From Candidatus Niyogiibacteriota bacterium (GTDB lineage: Bacteria > Patescibacteriota > Minisyncoccia > HO2-45-28), in assembly GCA_016177385.1 (NCBI GenBank), contig JACOVJ010000060.1:1-12901 (forward strand): a stretch of 12,901 nt of DNA. The letters are read 5' to 3'. Of the stretch, positions 6,544 through 11,693 are shown piece after piece; within the stretch, counting starts at the first letter, position 1; each line of letters begins with the position of its first letter. The position numbers and the translations under genes were made by a program. Under the pieces are notes generated by a model. That model saw only the letters and a program-made list of their open reading frames with translations. It was not told where the DNA came from and did no database searches.

Positions 6544-6876
6544 ATGGAAACGATTCACAAGGAATTAGCGGCGGGGCGATGGCGGAACCTCTCGCTCTGC
6601 GAACAACTCGCCAATATCGGCGGCGAGGTCAGTCGCGCGCGGCTATGGCAAAAAAAGGATCCGGCGGTATTCGATCGCGCAGTAACGCGCGCGCTTGAAT
6701 TGTTCGAATTGACGCTCAGCGACTCGCGCTGGCACGGCCGGTGGCGAGAAATTGCGCGCTCGCGCGAGGTTTTTTTGGATACCGTTTCTGACGGCACGGA
6801 ATATCGGGATTCACTCGAACGGCTGGAACGCTACTTTAACGATTTTGCGCTTTGCGCGCGTTCGACATCACTATGA
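6544..6876 (+). CDS. Conserved hypothetical helical protein (110 residues) upstream of pth
   Basis: A helical, charged protein starting METIHKELAAGRWRNLSLCEQLANIGGEV, followed by SRARLWQKKDPAVFDRAVTRALELFELTL and WREIARSREVFLDTV. I recall similar short proteins with a W-x-x-L-S-L-x-E-Q-x-x-N-I-G-x-E-V pattern in Patescibacteria; no function is known to me. There is no signal peptide, membrane segment or catalytic motif. The gene starts 1 nt after the DUF5674 stop and its TGA overlaps the pth ATG (ATGA), which points to translational coupling and one operon. The real-gene call rests on this spacing and the recalled pattern. Confidence 0.8.
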   Translation: METIHKELAAGRWRNLSLCEQLANIGGEVSRARLWQKKDPAVFDRAVTRALELFELTLSDSRWHGRWREIARSREVFLDTVSDGTEYRDSLERLERYFNDFALCARSTSL

Positions 6877-7424
6877 AAATTGTTTTAGGGCTCGGGAATC
6901 CGAGGGCGGAATACGAAAAAACGCGCCACAACGCAGGTGCGCTGGCGTTGCAGTATGCGGCACGCAAATTCAAATTTTCCGATTGGGAGTCCGCCAAAAA
7001 ATATGAATCGCTCGCAAGCGAAGGAAAGATCGGGGATGAAAAATTTTTGTTTCTTCTGCCGCAAACCTTCATGAACAATTCGGGTAAGGCGGCGCGCGGC
7101 CTGAATCCAAAAAATCTCTCGGTCATCCACGATGATATAGATTTGCCATTGGGCTCGATGAAAATCTCGTTCGGGCGCGGCTCGGGCGGGCACAACGGCG
7201 TGGAATCCATCATCCGCGCGGTGAAAACCCGCGAATTTGCGCGGATTCGTATTGGGGTCGCGCCAAAGAAAAAACCCGAGCACAAAAAAATGCCGGATTT
7301 TCTCACTTCGCAATTCCGCGCGGATGAACTCCGCAAGCTCGCGCCCGTGTTCAAAAAAATCGCGGCCTCACTCGAATGCATCGCGCAAGAAGGGCCCGAA
7401 CGCGCAATGAACCGGTTCAATTAA
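6873..7424 (+). CDS. pth: Peptidyl-tRNA hydrolase
   Basis: Pth releases stalled peptides from tRNA by cleaving the ester bond of peptidyl-tRNA. The 183-residue protein begins MKIVLGLGNPRAEYEKTRHNAG, containing Asn9 and catalytic His19. It carries PQTFMNNSGKA with Asn68, the HDDIDLP segment with the catalytic-site Asp, and FGRGSGGHNGVESI. It ends ERAMNRFN. Length is typical (180-195). The ATG at 6873 overlaps the upstream stop; an in-frame ATG at 6852 would only add residues before the invariant MKIVLGLGNP. The last 37 bases of the locus recur at 8003-8039, and a diverged copy lies at 8489-8516, so this 3' end appears to have been involved in repeated recombination. The protein itself is intact. 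Confidence 0.97.
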   Translation: MKIVLGLGNPRAEYEKTRHNAGALALQYAARKFKFSDWESAKKYESLASEGKIGDEKFLFLLPQTFMNNSGKAARGLNPKNLSVIHDDIDLPLGSMKISFGRGSGGHNGVESIIRAVKTREFARIRIGVAPKKKPEHKKMPDFLTSQFRADELRKLAPVFKKIAASLECIAQEGPERAMNRFN

Positions 7425-7426
7425 AA
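7390..7426 (+). repeat. pth 3'-end direct repeat, copy A (functional end)
   Basis: The last 35 bases of pth plus two beyond the stop match 8003-8039 at 36 of 37 positions. The single difference (GCA versus GCG, both Ala) is synonymous in the Pth frame. The segment contains the 12-bp palindrome TGAACCGGTTCA at 7408-7419. Confidence 0.9.
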
Positions 7427-7449
7427 ACCCCAAGGGGGTTGCCCTTGGG
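7423..7449 (-). terminator. Terminator hairpin between pth and the 7467-7931 gene
   Basis: CCCAAGGG (7429-7436) pairs with CCCTTGGG (7442-7449) around a 5-nt loop. The TTTTTAATT tract follows on the minus strand, so it mainly serves the minus-strand gene, but the stem can also end pth transcripts. Confidence 0.7.
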
Positions 7450-7466
7450 AATTGCTTTCGAGAAGT

Positions 7467-7931
7467 TCAGAAACGGAACCGAAGACCGAGAAGGTGGGCG
7501 CTTGAATCAACAAAAGAATACCACCGAACGTGCTCGTAAATGACCTCCAACACGTAGACCCCGAGAGCCGCGCCTAGAGTGAATTTCTGGGCGTTGTCCG
7601 ACTCGTATTCCTGTACGCCTTCGGAATTTTTGGAACTCCTCGACATCGTCCCGATCCCCCATTCTGCATATCCGTAGATGAACGGGATTCCGAGCCCGAT
7701 CTGTGCGGTCACAAATGCTCCCCGCATATCATTAACATCATCAATATCGATGCCAACATCAACCCCGGGAATGATCGCGACCGGAGGCAGAAACGAGACG
7801 CCGGCGGAAAGGCTGACTCCTTCATCCGAGGCCCCGGCGGAAATATAAATCGGGATTTGCGCTTTTGCGGTCGCGGAAAAAAGAAAGCTGAAAAGGAAAA
7901 CGGCAAAAAGAATTCGTGCGATTTTTGACAT
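7467..7931 (-). CDS. Secreted protein with outer-membrane beta-barrel features
   Basis: The 154-residue product has a clear signal peptide: positive MSKIAR, a hydrophobic core ILFAVFLFSFLFSA, and a likely cleavage after AKA (residues 22-24), giving a mature start QIPIYISAG. The rest is Gly-rich with alternating polar and hydrophobic residues and no transmembrane helix. The C-terminus HLLGLRFRF has hydrophobic residues at -1, -3, -5 and -7 and ends in Phe, as in the beta-signal of outer-membrane barrels. Start: AAGGAG 5 nt before the ATG. It has its own promoter and terminator and lies between two copies of the pth 3' end, so it looks like an inserted unit. Family unknown; a small barrel or a surface protein are both possible. 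A barrel would be odd in a lineage usually thought to lack an outer membrane. Confidence 0.8.
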   Translation of the reverse strand: MSKIARILFAVFLFSFLFSATAKAQIPIYISAGASDEGVSLSAGVSFLPPVAIIPGVDVGIDIDDVNDMRGAFVTAQIGLGIPFIYGYAEWGIGTMSRSSKNSEGVQEYESDNAQKFTLGAALGVYVLEVIYEHVRWYSFVDSSAHLLGLRFRF

Positions 7932-7976
7932 TTTCTCTCCTTGCGGGTTTTAAGATGCCATTGAACTCCACCTTGC

Positions 7977-8004
7977 ATTTTACTCCGATTTCCATAGAAT
8001 GCAA
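7977..8004 (-). promoter_or_regulatory. Promoter of the 7467-7931 gene
   Basis: Minus strand: TTGCAT (8004-7999), 16 nt, TAAAAT (7982-7977). The leader is about 40 nt, with AAGGAG before the ATG. The block also reads TTGCAT-N16-TAGAAT on the plus strand, so it may fire both ways. Its -35 box touches the start of pth repeat copy B. Confidence 0.65.
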
Positions 8005-8039
8005 GGGCCCGAACGCGCGATGAACCGGTTCAATTAAAA
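8003..8039 (+). repeat. pth 3'-end direct repeat, copy B
   Basis: Matches 7390-7426 at 36 of 37 bases and would still encode GPERAMNRFN plus stop, but has no gene upstream. Flanked by the 7467-7931 unit on the left and the 8134-8424 unit on the right. Confidence 0.9.
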
Positions 8040-8055
8040 TCCCGGGCATCGGGCC

Positions 8056-8084
8056 TTGACAAATTTATATCCGTAGAATAGAGT
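8056..8084 (+). promoter_or_regulatory. Promoter of the 8134-8424 gene
   Basis: Perfect TTGACA (8056-8061), a 17-nt spacer and TAGAGT (8079-8084). An overlapping TAGAAT is too close to this -35. The predicted leader is about 45 nt, with AGGGAG before the ATG. Confidence 0.6.
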
Positions 8085-8133
8085 TCCTATTGGATTTACA
8101 ATCCGTTGCCACACCACGAAAGGGAGAAAGGCG

Positions 8134-8424
8134 ATGGCTGAAAAGGATGAAAAACAGGTTTCGTTGGCGGACTTCAATAGTTTTTGGGATGTCGCGTGGA
8201 GTTTCGTAGCGACCGTTATTTCCGTGCTCATTTCAATGGGCGCCGGCTGGCTGGCGTATACGTTCGGTGCCGGTACGGGCTGCGGAGAATGTGGATTTTT
8301 TGTGAAATACGGATCTATTTGGGCTGGATTCGGAGGATATATCGTTTCCGTTCTTGCGGGGTTGGCCGCCGTTGCCTTTCTGTTTTTTACCCTCGTTTCC
8401 CTTTTCAATTGGCTCACTAAATAA
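8134..8424 (+). CDS. Small membrane protein with two transmembrane helices
   Basis: The 96-residue product has a charged N-terminus MAEKDEKQVSLADFNSFW, a first membrane helix around 22-45, a short loop GAGTGCGECGFFVKYGSI, and a second helix around 62-90 ending LFNWLTK. Both ends are predicted inside. The loop has Cys-x-x-Cys (CGEC) that could bind metal or form a disulfide; this is a possibility only. I recognise no family. Good start signals (AGGGAG and AAAGG before ATG 8134), an own promoter and a strong terminator make it a complete single-gene unit between copies B and C of the pth 3' end. Confidence 0.75.
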   Translation: MAEKDEKQVSLADFNSFWDVAWSFVATVISVLISMGAGWLAYTFGAGTGCGECGFFVKYGSIWAGFGGYIVSVLAGLAAVAFLFFTLVSLFNWLTK

Positions 8425-8450
8425 CGCTTCCCGAGTAAGCTTTGTTTCTC

Positions 8451-8478
8451 ATCCACCTCTCATTGGAGGTGGATTTTT
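8451..8478 (+). terminator. Terminator of the 8134-8424 gene
   Basis: ATCCACCTC (8451-8459) pairs perfectly with GAGGTGGAT (8466-8474) around a 6-nt loop, followed by a TTTTT tract. It lies 26 nt after the stop codon. Confidence 0.88.
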
Positions 8479-8488
8479 GATGGATGCG

Positions 8489-8516
8489 CGAGCACGCCAT
8501 GAACCAGTTCAACTGA
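8489..8516 (+). pseudogene. Diverged pth 3'-end remnant, copy C
   Basis: The 28 bases align with pth 7397-7424 at 22 positions with no gap and would encode EHAMNQFN plus TGA, against ERAMNRFN plus TAA. Of the codons that differ, most are silent (Glu, Ala, Asn, stop) and the two replacements (Arg to His, Arg to Gln) are single-base changes. This looks like the end of another pth allele, not random decay. It sits after the 8134-8424 unit and just before the mfd promoter. Confidence 0.7.
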
Positions 8517-8520
8517 CCGC

Positions 8521-8548
8521 TTGCATTTCGAGCCGGAATCTCTAGAAT
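8521..8548 (+). promoter_or_regulatory. Promoter of mfd
   Basis: TTGCAT (8521-8526), 16 nt, TAGAAT (8543-8548). The two blocks TTGCATTT and TAGAATGCA recur at identical spacing at 7973-8003. The predicted start near 8555 is only about 6 nt before the TTG codon at 8561. Confidence 0.6.
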
Positions 8549-8560
8549 GCAGGGGCGAGT

Positions 8561-10645
8561 TTGAATGCGCCCATCAAACAACTCAATATGCTTTTGATCG
8601 CCGGGCTTACCCCCCATTTTTTGGAAAAGCCCGTTTTGTGGTGGGCCCAAAACGAAACAGAAATCATCGAAAAACGCGCCTTGACCCCGCTCTGGCGCGA
8701 TAACACGGCCGTCATTGAATCGGGGGTGGTCCTGAAGCAAAGTGAATTTTTGCGCACCCTCGCCGACCTCGGATATGAAAAAGTTTCGGGCGCTTTGTTT
8801 CCGGGCACCTTTAAACATCTCGGCTCGACCATTCTCATCCACCCTATCAATCATGCGCATCCCTACGCCATTGATTTTCTAGGTTCGGTCATCAAATCCA
8901 TCGAGGAGCGCGCGGATGTCGAACGCGCTTCTATTTCTTACGAGGCCGGACCTCGTAAACTTCATGAATTCAAAAGCGGCGATTACGTGGTCCACATCGA
9001 TCACGGCATCGGGATTTTCCGCGGCATCATTATGCACGAGGTCGAACCTCGTGCACATGTAAAGGAAAGTTCTTTTCAAGGGGAGTCCTTAGGAACCAGA
9101 AAAGGACTCCCCTTAGAGGACTCCCTTTTGGTCACCCCGTATTTCAAGATCGAATATGCGCCCGCGCGCGAGGGTGGGGAGCCGGACACGCTCCTCGTGC
9201 CGGTTTCGGAAAAAAAGCGCATCGAGGCCTATCTCGGTCTTGAGCGTCCGCGCATCCACCGTCTCGGAACCCAACTATGGTCAAACACGAAACGAAAGGC
9301 CAAAGAGGACATCATCGCATTCGCAAAATCGCTCATCCGCCTGTATCGGACACGCACGGCGGTCACGCGCCCGCCTTCGCGTGGCTGTAGCCCGCTTCGG
9401 CGAGACGAAAGCCCGCCTTATGGCGCCGACCCGCTCGAAAAAGAAATTGGGGACGGCTTCGAGCACGAATTGACCCCGAGTCAATCGCGCTCGCTTGAAG
9501 AAATTTTTGCCGATTTATCAAAACCCCAACCGATGGAGCGCCTGCTCGCGGGCGATGTCGGATTCGGCAAAACCGAAATTGCGCTCCGCGCGGCATTGCG
9601 CGTTGCCATGAACGGCAAGCAAGTTGCGATCCTTGCGCCGACGACGGTGCTCGCCGACCAGCATTTTCAGACCTTTTCGGAGCGCCTGAAACGAACGCCG
9701 CTCTCGGTTGCTGTTGCCACGCGCCTGCAATCGGACAGCGCGAACCGCAAAACATTCGCGGGCGTTGGCGCGGGAACCGTTGATATCGTCATCGGCACGC
9801 ACCGGATGTTTTCTCGCGATGTCGCGTTCAAAAACCTCGGGCTTCTCATCATTGATGAAGAACAGCGATTCGGCGTGCGTCATAAGGAACATTTCAAAGA
9901 AAAATATCCGGCCATCGATATTTTGACGCTATCCGCGACACCCATCCCGCGAACGCTCGCGTTTTCTCTTGCGGGCGTCCGGCCCTTTTCGCAGATCGAA
10001 GAGGCGCCTCGAGGACGCAAGGCGCCGCTCACCAGCGTTTTTCCGTTTTCTAAAAAATTGGTCCGTGAGGCGCTCGCGCATGAACTCAAGCGCGGCGGGC
10101 AGACGTATTACCTTGCGAGCCGTATCCACACGATCCCCAAAACACTCGAGCTTTTGAAAACATTGGCGCCAAAAGCGAAATGCGCCGCCATCCACGGCCG
10201 GATGCCCGAAAAAGATATTCTCGCGGCCATGCGTCATTTTCGGCGCCGCGACATTGATATTTTGGTTTCCACCACCATCATCGAAAACGGCCTCGATATC
10301 TCTTCGGCCAATACGCTCATTGCCGAAGATGCGACACGCTTGGGGTTGGCCCAGGCGCATCAACTCCGCGGTCGCGTCGGCAGAGGCGAACATCAGGCGT
10401 TCGCGTATTTTCTCTATCCCCCGCATCACCTGACCGAAGACGCAGAAAAGCGCCTTGAATACTTGATGGAATTTTCCGAACTCGGCTCGGGACTCGAAAT
10501 CGCCAAGCGCGACTTGGAATTGCGCGGCGCGGGAAACATTCTGGGTCGCGACCAATCCGGCGTCGCGAACCGCATCGGCTGGAACCTGTATTTTCAATTC
10601 GTAAATGAAGCTATCGGGGAAATGGAGGGACTTTCGGATGCGTAA
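8561..10645 (+). CDS. mfd: Transcription-repair coupling factor Mfd, short form with in-frame palindromic insertions
   Basis: Mfd pushes stalled RNA polymerase off DNA and recruits UvrA for repair. The 694-residue product lacks most of the N-terminal UvrB-like region. Residues about 60-118 resemble its UvrB-like 1B segment (LGYEKV, IHPINHAHPYAIDFLGSVIKSIEE). The RNA-polymerase-interacting domain starts GDYVVHIDHGIG (140-151). The motor has Walker A GDVGFGKT (Lys337), DEEQ (432-435), SAT (458-460), and TRG motif QLRGRVGR (601-608). It ends right after the motor, so the C-terminal autoinhibitory domain of about 1150-residue Mfd is absent. Palindromic or repeated DNA adds residues near 127-133, 159-190 and 270-289. 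Start TTG 8561 follows AGGGGCGAG but the promoter is very close; ATG 8588 is an alternative. No terminator separates it from the next gene. Confidence 0.92.
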   Translation: MNAPIKQLNMLLIAGLTPHFLEKPVLWWAQNETEIIEKRALTPLWRDNTAVIESGVVLKQSEFLRTLADLGYEKVSGALFPGTFKHLGSTILIHPINHAHPYAIDFLGSVIKSIEERADVERASISYEAGPRKLHEFKSGDYVVHIDHGIGIFRGIIMHEVEPRAHVKESSFQGESLGTRKGLPLEDSLLVTPYFKIEYAPAREGGEPDTLLVPVSEKKRIEAYLGLERPRIHRLGTQLWSNTKRKAKEDIIAFAKSLIRLYRTRTAVTRPPSRGCSPLRRDESPPYGADPLEKEIGDGFEHELTPSQSRSLEEIFADLSKPQPMERLLAGDVGFGKTEIALRAALRVAMNGKQVAILAPTTVLADQHFQTFSERLKRTPLSVAVATRLQSDSANRKTFAGVGAGTVDIVIGTHRMFSRDVAFKNLGLLIIDEEQRFGVRHKEHFKEKYPAIDILTLSATPIPRTLAFSLAGVRPFSQIEEAPRGRKAPLTSVFPFSKKLVREALAHELKRGGQTYYLASRIHTIPKTLELLKTLAPKAKCAAIHGRMPEKDILAAMRHFRRRDIDILVSTTIIENGLDISSANTLIAEDATRLGLAQAHQLRGRVGRGEHQAFAYFLYPPHHLTEDAEKRLEYLMEFSELGSGLEIAKRDLELRGAGNILGRDQSGVANRIGWNLYFQFVNEAIGEMEGLSDA
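8938..8958. repeat. Palindrome P1 in mfd
   Basis: TTACGAGG and CCTCGTAA are perfect 8-bp arms around a 5-nt loop. The inner 17 bases (8940-8956) fit ACGAGGYCGRACCTCGT, repeated at 9036-9052. Encodes YEAGPRK just before the RNA-polymerase-interacting domain. Confidence 0.75.
9033..9055. repeat. Palindrome P2 in mfd
   Basis: TGCACGAGGT and ACCTCGTGCA are perfect 10-bp arms around a 3-nt loop. Its core differs from P1 at 2 of 17 bases, is in the same reading frame (HEVEPRA), and opens the inserted stretch that also holds the 9078-9114 hairpin. Confidence 0.78.
9078..9114. repeat. Palindromic element with 13-bp arms, inside mfd (second copy of the 4678-4715 family)
   Basis: AAGGGGAGTCCTT (9078-9090) pairs perfectly with AAGGACTCCCCTT (9102-9114) around an 11-nt loop. 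Each arm differs from the 4678-4715 copy at one base, and the two changes compensate. It is read in frame as part of a stretch rich in Ser, Gly, Leu and charged residues within the RNA-polymerase-interacting domain, where other Mfd proteins have a short loop. Confidence 0.82.
9369..9431 (+). repeat. Three degenerate 21-bp units inside mfd
   Basis: GCCCGCYT begins at 9369, 9390 and 9411, exactly 21 bases apart, so each unit adds seven residues. The protein reads RPPSRGC, SPLRRDE, SPPYGA in a linker before the motor domain, where other Mfd proteins align without these residues. The units keep their first 6-8 bases and diverge after that. Confidence 0.6.
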
Positions 10646-10656
10646 ACCCTCTCCAC

Positions 10657-10684
10657 TTGACATTTTTTGATGAAGGCGCATAAT
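10657..10684 (+). promoter_or_regulatory. Promoter of the 10732-11544 gene
   Basis: Perfect TTGACA (10657-10662), 16-nt spacer, CATAAT (10679-10684). It lies 11 nt after the mfd stop codon. The leader is about 40 nt, with AAAGGAG (10720-10726) before the ATG. Confidence 0.75.
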
Positions 10685-10731
10685 CTTCGCAGGTTCTCGT
10701 GTCATTTAACAACCAACCGAAAGGAGCAGTT

Positions 10732-11544
10732 ATGAACAATCGGTTCATGAAAGACGTTTTCGCGATCGCCGTCGGCGCGTTTTTGGGCGCCCTGCTCGCG
10801 CACGCCATGGGCGGATTCTGGCTCATCGGCATCCTCGTGGGCGGCGCCGCGGGTTACATCACGCGCGGACTCACCGAACCCCGCCGCGTGAACAATTCCG
10901 TCCAGCGCGCATTCCGCGCGGCGTTCTACCGCTACCCTGTCGCTTTGCTCGATGGCGGATGGCGACGAACGAAAGAAGGGATTGCTCTCGGAGCTATCCT
11001 CGGCAGTGTAATCGGAATGGTGTTTGCTATTTTCTCTTGGATAGTTTTCTTCATCGACCCGAATCCGTTGAAACTGTCCACTCAGTTGACCATCCATGCC
11101 GTATTCGCATTCGGCGCGCCGATCTTTATCTCAATCATAGCTGCCCTTCTTTGCTTTTCCGTGATCAGTACCGGCAATGCCTTGATTCGCGACCCCTCAC
11201 CCCCTTCCAAGCACGTTTTCTATTGGAACAGCATCACATGGCATGTCTTTGTAGTTTGGTTCACAGTCATCGGATGCTGGCTCTTCCTGAAATGGCTGCC
11301 TTCCGCCCCGCGCCATCTCGCGCTCGCCACGCGCTTCACCGGACATTTTCTCATGATGTTCGCACGGTTCGTGCATCGCGAGGACTTCTCGGCCTGCGGC
11401 ATCTACGCGCTCATCGCCGCGCTCGGGATCTTCCTGTACGCTCCGAACCACCCGATTCCCATCGCGCTCGCGGCATTCGCCGGCGGCATCATTGGCGCCG
11501 TCATGCGCCGCATCGTACTTCGCCTCGCGTTCGCGACTTCGTAA
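10732..11544 (+). CDS. Multi-pass membrane protein, unrecognised
   Basis: The 270-residue product has roughly six to seven hydrophobic segments, near residues 8-26, 28-44, 84-107, 115-142, 168-188, 222-240 and 242-260. Small residues are frequent in the first two and last two (GAFLGALLAHAMGG, LVGGAAGYI, FAGGIIGAV). No transporter, enzyme or protease motif is recognised. The ATG at 10732 is chosen because AAAGGAG stands 5 nt before it; an upstream in-frame GTG has no support. It carries its own promoter and strong terminator and is followed by a fragment of the mfd 3' end, so it appears to be an inserted single-gene unit. Function unknown. Confidence 0.85.
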   Translation: MNNRFMKDVFAIAVGAFLGALLAHAMGGFWLIGILVGGAAGYITRGLTEPRRVNNSVQRAFRAAFYRYPVALLDGGWRRTKEGIALGAILGSVIGMVFAIFSWIVFFIDPNPLKLSTQLTIHAVFAFGAPIFISIIAALLCFSVISTGNALIRDPSPPSKHVFYWNSITWHVFVVWFTVIGCWLFLKWLPSAPRHLALATRFTGHFLMMFARFVHREDFSACGIYALIAALGIFLYAPNHPIPIALAAFAGGIIGAVMRRIVLRLAFATS

Positions 11545-11554
11545 GCAAACGCAA

Positions 11555-11592
11555 GACCGTCAGCCCTCGGGCTGACGGTCTTTTTCTTTTTT
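11555..11592 (+). terminator. Terminator of the 10732-11544 gene
   Basis: GACCGTCAGCCC (11555-11566) and GGGCTGACGGTC (11569-11580) form a perfect 12-bp stem followed by TTTTTCTTTTTT. The drawn loop is 2 nt; in practice the last pair or two would open. Confidence 0.93.
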
Positions 11593-11595
11593 CAA

Positions 11596-11664
11596 AACCG
11601 CATCGGCTGGAATTTATACTTTCAATTCGTGAACGAAGCGCTCGACGAACTTACATTTGAATAA
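11596..11664 (+). pseudogene. Stranded 3' end of mfd (second copy of the C-terminal codons)
   Basis: Twenty-two codons plus TAA read NRIGWNLYFQFVNEA then LDELTFE. The first 15 residues are identical to the Mfd segment encoded from 10568. At DNA level the first 17 bases are identical, and differences up to the shared Ala codon are silent third-position changes or Leu codon swaps. After that the two ends differ (mfd ends IGEMEGLSDA). The fragment follows directly on the terminator T tract and has no start of its own. It looks like the displaced end of a different mfd allele. Confidence 0.88.
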
Positions 11665-11676
11665 ATCTCAGTTTTA

Positions 11677-11682
11677 TATAAT
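11677..11682 (+). promoter_or_regulatory. -10 box upstream of the PemK-like gene
   Basis: A perfect TATAAT in an AT-rich stretch ends 11 nt before the ATG at 11694. No convincing -35 is seen and no Shine-Dalgarno is present. If used, the transcript would have a leader of about 5 nt. Confidence 0.4.
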
Positions 11683-11693
11683 AATTTCTCCTG

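Noticed and set aside
7408..7419. TGAACCGGTTCA palindrome as a site-specific recombination core
   Set aside because: It is present in copies A and B but broken in copy C and absent from the mfd copies, and no recombinase gene is in the window, so an att core is not supported.
7390..8516. CRISPR array suggested by three direct repeats
   Set aside because: Spacing is about 613 and 490 bases, the spacers are whole genes and the repeats are coding pth ends, so this is not an array.
9929..10705. 258-codon open frame opposite the mfd motor domain
   Set aside because: The plus strand encodes intact helicase motifs here; the minus frame has no start signals.
10732..10752. The start of the membrane-protein gene (MNNRFMK) resembles the repeated pth end (MNRFN)
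   Set aside because: The match is a few short words with a 3-nt insertion and no similarity around it; chance is the simplest reading.
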